From positions 1-9,712 of the forward strand of contig JANWIQ010000063.1 in assembly GCA_025449795.1 (NCBI GenBank): DNA of 9,712 bases. Direction: 5' to 3'. Numbering within the stretch: the stretch's first letter is position 1; each line of letters starts with the position of its first letter. Source of the DNA: Minisyncoccota bacterium. Lineage in GTDB: Bacteria > Patescibacteriota > Microgenomatia > Levybacterales > UBA12049. Made by a program: the position numbers and the translations under genes. Below are positions 6,097 to 9,712 of this stretch, piece by piece. The notes beneath the pieces are model-generated. The model was not told where the DNA came from. It made no database searches and worked only from the letters and a program-made list of their open reading frames with translations.

Positions 6097-6101
6097 ACGA
6101 A

Positions 6102-7037
6102 TTAGAGTAATGGATTATTGCTTTGTGTTGGATGAAGCAATTCTTTTGCTATTTCTCCTGCGATGGAAAGAATTTCCAATTTGGCGAATTGTTTTTCCGA
6201 AGATACTGCGACGGAATCGGTTACATATACTTTTTCTATTTGGGCGTTTTGCAACTTCGCAGGTGCGTCTACAGAAAATACCGGATGCGTTGCCATCACA
6301 ATAATTTCCTCAATCCCCTGCAGTCTGAGAAATGATGCGCCAAGTGCAATAGTATTTCCACTTGAAATCATGTCATCCACCAATATGGCCCGCTTTTTCC
6401 CCTCGGTACTTCCCTCCTGCAACTCATCTATTGATACTGTCCCGGTTGCAAGGTCTCGATTTTTTTCTATTGCCGCGTATTGCATATTGTCCAAGAGACT
6501 GGAAAGCTTTTTAATTCGGGCGATACCCCCCATGTCCGGTGAAATAAGAATGCTCTCTTGTGTTTTCCATTTTTTCTTTTTTATTTCATTGGCAAAAATT
6601 CCCAGCGCGGATAAGTGGGCTACCGGAATATGGAAAAGGTCAGGAATTTTTGGGGTATGCATATCAAAACTAATTAATTTATCTACCCCAACATGTTCTA
6701 AGAGTTTTATTACCACTTCCAGAGATACTGCTTCTCCATCGCGAAACACATGGTCTTGCCGCTGATACCCAAAGTATGGAACCACTGCCGTCACAAATTC
6801 TGCGCCGCTTCTTTTGAGCGCATCGACAATAAAAAATAACTCCATGTAATTGGTGTCTACCGGAGTTGCCGCGGGCTGCACGACTACTGTTTTTTTACCC
6901 ACAACTTTGTCATGGACACGAATGCGTCTCTCGCCATCCGGGAATACATGGACATCAATAAGAGATAACGGCTGGTTAAGCTCTTTGGCAACAGATTCTG
7001 TGAGGTCTTTATTTGCCGTTCCGGTAAAAAGTTTCAT
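6102..7037 (-). CDS. prs: Ribose-phosphate pyrophosphokinase (PRPP synthase)
   Basis: Makes phosphoribosyl pyrophosphate from ribose 5-phosphate and ATP for nucleotide, NAD, His and Trp synthesis. FPDGE is at residues 32-36, and the ATP-binding flexible stretch PYFGYQRQDH is at 87-96. The metal/ATP histidine region is DMHTPKIPDLF (125-135; canonical DLHAGQIQGFF). ISPDMGG lies at 165-171, EKNRDLATG at 191-199, and the PRPP loop ILVDDMISSGNT at 218-229. At 311 aa it matches class I enzymes. A strong Shine-Dalgarno precedes the ATG, and the ATG overlaps the ybaB TGA as ATGA. PRPP feeds the NMN-type precursor used by nadD, so the window has a loose nucleotide/NAD theme. Confidence 0.96.
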   Translation of the reverse strand: MKLFTGTANKDLTESVAKELNQPLSLIDVHVFPDGERRIRVHDKVVGKKTVVVQPAATPVDTNYMELFFIVDALKRSGAEFVTAVVPYFGYQRQDHVFRDGEAVSLEVVIKLLEHVGVDKLISFDMHTPKIPDLFHIPVAHLSALGIFANEIKKKKWKTQESILISPDMGGIARIKKLSSLLDNMQYAAIEKNRDLATGTVSIDELQEGSTEGKKRAILVDDMISSGNTIALGASFLRLQGIEEIIVMATHPVFSVDAPAKLQNAQIEKVYVTDSVAVSSEKQFAKLEILSIAGEIAKELLHPTQSNNPLL

Positions 7038-7318
7038 TTATTTCCTCCTAAAAGTCCTGCAAGCCCTCCTTGCATGGAAGCAAGTTTTTTGGCTGCTACT
7101 TCTTGGGACTTTTTTACTGCTTCGTTGATAGCTTCTTTTACATCATCATCACTTTTTCCGTTGGTTTCTAGGGACAATACTTTTTGGTCTCCGGAAATAA
7201 GAATTCTCACTCCATGTTTTTCCACAGTAATTTGCTCTGCCTGCAATTCTTTTTGGATTGCCATTGCCTGGTCCCGCATTTTTTTAAGATCTCCTAATTG
7301 TTGAAATGGATTCATCAT
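7034..7318 (-). CDS. ybaB: YbaB/EbfC family nucleoid-associated protein
   Basis: Small DNA-binding dimer of the YbaB/EbfC family, usually encoded next to dnaX and recR. The 94-aa product starts MMNPFQQLGDLKKMRDQAM and has a long amphipathic N-terminal helix (about 6-28) ending LQAEQI. A beta-sheet segment VEKHGVRILISGDQKVLSLETN follows as separate strands (about 32-54), then a C-terminal helix with EAVKKSQEVAAKKL. It ends in a Gly-rich tail GGLAGLLGGNK typical of the family. It is slightly short (usual length 100-110). AGGTGA (7330-7325) is 6 nt before the first ATG and 9 before the second, favouring the first. It overlaps prs by 4 nt. Confidence 0.93.
   Translation of the reverse strand: MMNPFQQLGDLKKMRDQAMAIQKELQAEQITVEKHGVRILISGDQKVLSLETNGKSDDDVKEAINEAVKKSQEVAAKKLASMQGGLAGLLGGNK
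7044..7049 (-). promoter_or_regulatory. Strong Shine-Dalgarno for prs
   Basis: AGGAGG on the minus strand, 6 nt before the prs ATG and inside the last codons of ybaB. It stands out because most genes in this window have no recognisable Shine-Dalgarno. Translation of prs may thus be set by reinitiation plus this site. Confidence 0.85.
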
Positions 7319-7345
7319 GTTGTATCACCTGCCTTTCGAAATGCC

Positions 7346-7404
7346 GTCATTCCCGCGAAAGCGGGAATCTATTCTCGTAGATCCCGCATTAAGTGCGGGA
7401 TGAC
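7346..7404. repeat. Class A palindromic element, intergenic (dnaX-ybaB)
   Basis: 59 bp bounded by gtcat (7346-7350) and atgac (7400-7404). Hairpin 1 is attcccgc-gaaa-gcgggaat (7349-7368). Hairpin 2 is atcccgca/tgcgggat with a 5-nt loop (7381-7401). Hairpin 1 fits the 20-bp neisserial dRS3 consensus ATTCCC-N8-GGGAAT; similar palindromes occur in many bacteria. Confidence 0.88.
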
Positions 7405-7438
7405 ATAAAAGAATACATTATTTTATTCTTTTATGTCA
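7401..7438 (-). terminator. Perfect 14-bp stem at the dnaX stop codon, possible terminator or processing site
   Basis: tgacataaaagaat (7401-7414) and its exact reverse complement (7425-7438) enclose a 10-nt loop. It overlaps the last dnaX codons and stop. The stem is A/T-rich and no U-run follows, so an intrinsic terminator is doubtful. Together with the adjacent palindromic element it could slow read-through into ybaB or block 3' exonucleases. Confidence 0.4.
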
Positions 7439-8969
7439 ATTCTACCATAACTTGTAATGGTTTTCCTGTAATTTCTTTTATTGCCTTTTCTATAATTTCC
7501 CGCACTTTTGTTTCATTGAGCTTTTCTTTATGGAATTTATATGCAGTTTGTAACACCACTTCCGAATCTGTTAACTTTTTCACTTTACATCCTCTCAATA
7601 CCCCAGCAATAGAAAAGTTAATCGGTTTGATTTTATAAATAAGGTTTTCCATAAATTGCTCAGAAACACTTTTGTCTGTTAATTCTTCTTGTGCACTCTG
7701 TACTTTTGGTCCTTCTGGAACTTTTGGCTCTTTTGGCCCCTTTAAGATACTTTGTACTTGTAAATTTTTTTCCTTTTTGAGGAGCGCATCCATAGGATGT
7801 GACGATGTCTTCCTGACTTGACCAGGATCTGATTCTGGAGTCACTTCGTTCCTCAGAATGACGGGGTCTTTTGCAGAACACCATTCCACAACTGCTAATT
7901 CGAGAGGCAATTGCGGGATAACTGCATATTTTGTCTGTTGGTATGCGTCAGAAAAAAGAGATACAAGCTGTTGGATATCTTCTGTGCGTATGGCGAATGG
8001 TTGATGGCGTATGGGAGAAATACCGACACTTTCTAGTAGTAACACGTGCAGAGATTCTAAAATTTGGGAGGTAAAATATTTGCTATCAACTCCTTGCTCC
8101 TGCAGGCTTACTACCAATGCTAAACCCTCTTTTGTGTTTCTTTCTGCTAACAAGGCGAGCATACGGGACACAAAATGGGAAACACTTGTTACGCTATACT
8201 GCTTTTCCAACAATTCCTTTGTTATATTCCCTCCATTTGAAAGCATGACCAATTCTTCCAGAATTTTTGTGGCATCCCGAAATCCTCCATCGGCAAGTGC
8301 GGCAATTTCTTCAAGCGCTTCTTTGTCTACTTGTAGTTTTTCTCCTTGCACTACCCTTTCGAGGGAGTGGACAATATCTTCCGTTGTTGCCTTATGATAG
8401 GCAAGGTGAAAACAGCGGGAAATAATGGTTTCAGGAACTTTTTGCGGCTCGGTAGTACAGAAAATAAACATCACATGTGAGGGCGGTTCTTCTATGGTCT
8501 TTAAAAGAGCATTAAACGCTTCGGTGGTAAGCATATGCACCTCGTCGATAATATAAATTTTCTTTTTTGCGCTACTTGGGGCAAGCTTCACCTTGTCACG
8601 TACATCACGGATTTCGTCTATTCCCCTATTGCTTGCACCATCAATCTCCAGTACATCTAAATTACTGCCATTGGTTATAGACACGCATTGCTCACAGATA
8701 TTATCCGGCTCAATTTGGTCGCTAGTCTTTGGTCTTTGGTCTTTAGCTGACGGCTGACGACTAGAGACTGAAGATCTGTCGAGGTGCTCGCAGTTGACCA
8801 CTTTCGCAATAATACGGGCAGTGGAAGTTTTCCCTAGTCCCTTAGGGCCGGTAAGAAGAAAGGCATGGGGAATTTCCGGTTGCTTGAGGACAGCGTAGAG
8901 TATCTCGCGTACTTTGCTGCTATCTAGCTCTGCAATTGTTTGGGGACGATATTTTCTGTAAAAAACCAT
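7431..8969 (-). CDS. dnaX: DNA polymerase III subunit gamma/tau
   Basis: Clamp-loader ATPase that helps load the beta clamp and holds the replisome together. From the chosen start MVFYRKYRPQTIAEL (512 aa): Walker A GPKGLGKT at 41-48, Walker B IYIIDEVHML at 138-147, sensor 1/TTEPQKVPETIISRC at 172-186 with the SRC arginine finger. Domain III follows to about 365, then a linker and a C-terminal domain (about 430-512). The zinc module keeps C60, C92 and C95, but the position of the fourth Cys (E. coli PCGVCDNC) reads D (PDNICEQC). The module is also split by a heptamer-repeat insertion, residues about 64-87. More repeats lie at about 318-328 and 369-388. An A7 run near residue 401 could allow slippage. 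An upstream in-frame start would translate the promoter and tandem repeat. Confidence 0.96.
   Translation of the reverse strand: MVFYRKYRPQTIAELDSSKVREILYAVLKQPEIPHAFLLTGPKGLGKTSTARIIAKVVNCEHLDRSSVSSRQPSAKDQRPKTSDQIEPDNICEQCVSITNGSNLDVLEIDGASNRGIDEIRDVRDKVKLAPSSAKKKIYIIDEVHMLTTEAFNALLKTIEEPPSHVMFIFCTTEPQKVPETIISRCFHLAYHKATTEDIVHSLERVVQGEKLQVDKEALEEIAALADGGFRDATKILEELVMLSNGGNITKELLEKQYSVTSVSHFVSRMLALLAERNTKEGLALVVSLQEQGVDSKYFTSQILESLHVLLLESVGISPIRHQPFAIRTEDIQQLVSLFSDAYQQTKYAVIPQLPLELAVVEWCSAKDPVILRNEVTPESDPGQVRKTSSHPMDALLKKEKNLQVQSILKGPKEPKVPEGPKVQSAQEELTDKSVSEQFMENLIYKIKPINFSIAGVLRGCKVKKLTDSEVVLQTAYKFHKEKLNETKVREIIEKAIKEITGKPLQVMVELT
7702..7737. repeat. 9-bp periodic repeat in the DnaX linker
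   Basis: Four 9-bp units (acttttggt, ccttctgga, acttttggc, tcttttggc) encode the three-residue pattern GPK-EPK-VPE-GPK in the linker before the C-terminal domain. It may be an ordinary Pro/Lys linker or another repeat-derived stretch. Confidence 0.5.
7807..7862. repeat. Diverged class A palindromic element in frame inside dnaX
   Basis: 56 bp from gtctt to aatgac. It has a tcctg/cagga hairpin (7810-7815 region with 7818-7826) and an attctg/cagaat stem (7831-7859) enclosing further imperfect pairing. Its layout is that of 5636-5696 and 7346-7404 without the central spacer. The coding strand reads VILRNEVTPESDPGQVRKTS, between domain III and the linker. Confidence 0.7.
7987..8014. repeat. Heptamer array (4 x 7 bp) in frame inside dnaX
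   Basis: Four consecutive 7-mers: cgtatgg, cgaatgg, ttgatgg, cgtatgg. They encode SPIRHQPFAIR at DnaX residues about 318-328, in domain III. This repeat is purely direct, without an inverted arm. Confidence 0.78.
8718..8773. repeat. Heptamer-phased palindrome inside the DnaX zinc module
   Basis: Eight 7-mers in one phase, including gtctttg twice, gtcttta, gctgacg twice, actagag and actgaag. The dyad is centred between 8746 and 8747. Of 25 aligned positions about 17 match, and about 6 of the 8 mismatches would be G-U pairs in plus-strand RNA. It encodes the insertion between C60 and C92 of DnaX (SSVSSRQPSAKDQRPKTSDQ). Confidence 0.8.
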
Positions 8970-8975
8970 GTGCTT

Positions 8976-9009
8976 AATAATACCAATAATACCAATAAAT
9001 ACCAATACT
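8976..9009. repeat. 9-10-bp tandem repeat upstream of dnaX
   Basis: aataatacc (8976-8984) repeated at 8985-8993, then aataaatacc and a diverged unit. In frame it would encode the spurious IGIIGII extension of DnaX. The dnaX promoter boxes fall within it. Confidence 0.75.
8977..9005 (-). promoter_or_regulatory. Putative repeat-borne dnaX promoter, near-leaderless
   Basis: Minus-strand -35 TTGGTA (9005-9000), 17-nt spacer, extended -10 TGGTATTAT (8985-8977), then 7 nt to the dnaX ATG. -10 is 5/6 and -35 is 4/6 to consensus. The boxes recur in the tandem units, so the exact pair is uncertain. Confidence 0.45.
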
Positions 9010-9021
9010 ACAAATACTTAA

Positions 9022-9117
9022 GGGGTGACGCGTATAAAATTCTAATAGGGGCGGACGTCCTTTAGACGAATGTCGCAGGACGGAGCACTATGAATTTTAT
9101 GAGCGGCAGGACCCCCC
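9022..9117. other. Nested-stem element between ybeY and dnaX
   Basis: About 96 bp with dyad symmetry at several levels. Outer stem: ggggt (9022-9026) with acccc (9111-9115). Middle stem: ataaaattc (9034-9042) with gaattttat (9092-9100), perfect 9 bp. Inner stem: cgtcct (9056-9061) with aggacg (9077-9082). Apical: gac/gtc around gaat (9065-9074). It is locally GC-richer than its flanks and has no open frame of note. It may be a mobile palindromic repeat, a terminator for rpsU-ybeY, or a structured RNA; no U-run follows on the minus strand. Confidence 0.55.
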
Positions 9118-9121
9118 GATA

Positions 9122-9523
9122 TCATTCATGATGTAGTCCAAGCAAATGCAGTAATCCGTGCTCTACCAGCTCATTGACCCTATCATCCACCATTACCTCA
9201 TCCCGAACTGCCTCCCTAATTATTTCCGGGTAAGAGAGGACAATATCCCCCAAACGAAGCGTATCGGTTGGCATAACCACTGGATCTCCTTCAGACAAGG
9301 GAAACGACAAAATATTTCTTGTTTTGTCTTCACCTTTATATTTTTTTGACAACTCCCGCATCTTCCTATCTCCCACAAGAGCGATAGAAATTTCTACAGG
9401 ACCCTGAACGCCGTTTTCTTTTAGCGTAGAAATAATGGTATTGCGAACTCTTTTCCTGTCTACACGATACCTACTTTCAACAAAAAGTAGGATGGTGGCA
9501 TACGACGTATCTAGTGTATTCAT
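9122..9523 (-). CDS. ybeY: Endoribonuclease YbeY (rRNA maturation factor)
   Basis: Zinc-dependent endoribonuclease that matures 16S rRNA 3' ends and helps ribosome quality control. TRNILSFP at residues 68-75 and LGDIVLS at 91-97 match the family blocks. The metal triad is H122, H126 and H132 in HGLLHLLGLHHE (HxxxHxxxxxH). The 133-aa protein stops right after the triad, lacking the roughly 15-20 residue MFxxQ-type tail of longer homologues. I believe this short form is common in CPR bacteria. Its ATG overlaps the rpsU TGA as ATGA, so it is co-translated with ribosomal protein S21, which fits a ribosome role. Confidence 0.95.
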   Translation of the reverse strand: MNTLDTSYATILLFVESRYRVDRKRVRNTIISTLKENGVQGPVEISIALVGDRKMRELSKKYKGEDKTRNILSFPLSEGDPVVMPTDTLRLGDIVLSYPEIIREAVRDEVMVDDRVNELVEHGLLHLLGLHHE

Positions 9524-9711
9524 GCCATTTGGCGGGAGAGCAATCGTTCCCTTCTTTTGTCTTGCTTTTTCTGTGCACGGGCTGCAGATGGCTTTAAATG
9601 AAATTGTCTTCTTTTAGCCTCCTGAACAATACCTGCGTCCATAACTTTTCTACTAAATTTTCGAATAAGTGCATCATCACTATCGCCTGGTTGTTTTTTA
9701 ACTATTAACAT
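9520..9711 (-). CDS. rpsU: Small ribosomal subunit protein bS21
   Basis: Small basic 30S protein near the mRNA exit/platform. The 63-aa product reads MLIVKKQPGDSDDALIRKFSR at its start (here cut to its first part) and matches bS21: the acidic DSDDALIRKF segment, then EAKRRQFHLKPS (about 31-42; canonical EVRRREFYEKPS) and a Lys/Arg-rich tail. The ATG lies one base from the window edge, so the start is plausible by alignment but its upstream context cannot be checked. It overlaps ybeY by 4 nt. Confidence 0.93.
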   Translation of the reverse strand: MLIVKKQPGDSDDALIRKFSRKVMDAGIVQEAKRRQFHLKPSAARAQKKQDKRRERLLSRQMA

Positions 9712-9712
9712 A

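Noticed and set aside
6163..6765. 200-aa plus-strand open frame opposite prs
   Set aside because: It is the antisense of a strongly conserved gene and its sequence shows no domain pattern.
7401..7438. Confident intrinsic terminator after dnaX
   Set aside because: The stem is perfect but A/T-rich and no U-run follows, so it is listed only as a possibility.
8718..8773. CRISPR array
   Set aside because: Units are only 7 bp with no spacers, and the array is translated within dnaX.
8970..9005. Longer DnaX start (MVFIGIIGIIKH extension)
   Set aside because: It translates the tandem repeat and promoter; MVFYRKYRPQ is the conserved DnaX N-terminus.
9122..9523. YbeY truncated by mutation
   Set aside because: The full HxxxHxxxxxH triad is present before the stop, so a naturally short family form is more likely.
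1..9712. Recoded UGA (glycine), as in Gracilibacteria
   Set aside because: rpsU, ybeY, ybaB and recR end with TGA exactly at their expected C-termini.

Overview
The window is a dense, AT-rich bacterial housekeeping region of about 9.7 kb. Twelve genes are complete or nearly so and one is cut by the left edge. All but one lie on the minus strand. I infer a Candidate Phyla Radiation (Patescibacteria) bacterium, probably a Microgenomates-type lineage. The reasons are compact genes, mostly absent Shine-Dalgarno sites, a short YbeY ending at its zinc motif, a CPR-style CysRS motif (HTGGIDH...HHTNEIAQSEA), and many short repeat elements inside and between genes. TGA ends rpsU, ybeY, ybaB and recR with ATGA-type or tight junctions, so the lineage does not read UGA as glycine. 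No tRNA, rRNA, CRISPR or transposase is visible, and no gene-free stretch exceeds 300 bases.

Reading in the direction of transcription (right to left): rpsU (ribosomal protein S21) and ybeY (rRNA endonuclease) overlap by 4 nt. A 152-nt gap follows, holding a nested stem element and a tandem repeat that seems to supply the dnaX promoter. Then come dnaX (clamp-loader subunit), a gap with a 59-bp palindromic element, ybaB, prs (PRPP synthase, overlapping ybaB by 4 nt), recR (5 nt further) and a Cof-type HAD phosphatase (7 nt further). dnaX-ybaB-recR is a classic replication/repair cluster, here with prs wedged in. One plus-strand VOC/glyoxalase-like gene converges on the HAD gene with a 1-nt gap. 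Left of it are nadD and nadE, consecutive steps of NAD synthesis, with a well-formed promoter ahead of nadD. Then come a Q/G-rich protein of unknown function with an extended -10 promoter immediately before its ATG, cysS, and a zinc-ribbon protein that runs off the window and is coupled to cysS by TAATG.

The most notable feature is a set of repeat elements that the genes do not explain. Two structural classes recur. Class A elements are about 56-61 bp, begin GTC-T, end ATGAC or GACGAC, and contain two hairpins. They occur in the dnaX-ybaB gap and in frame inside recR and dnaX, with a half-copy in cysS. Class B elements are arrays whose different sequence units keep a 7-bp period; several form long imperfect palindromes. 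They fill the cysS leader, the nadE/Q-rich gap and the nadD-nadE gap, and lie in frame in cysS and at two places in dnaX, one of them inside the DnaX zinc module. A separate long imperfect palindrome sits in frame in nadE. Essential proteins here therefore appear to tolerate inserted palindromic DNA, resembling Rickettsia palindromic elements (in-frame insertion) and cyanobacterial STRR heptamers (7-bp unit).

Several start codons were moved inward because upstream extensions translate repeats or promoter DNA. Two, probably three, promoters place the -10 box 6-8 nt before the ATG, which points to leaderless or near-leaderless mRNAs.
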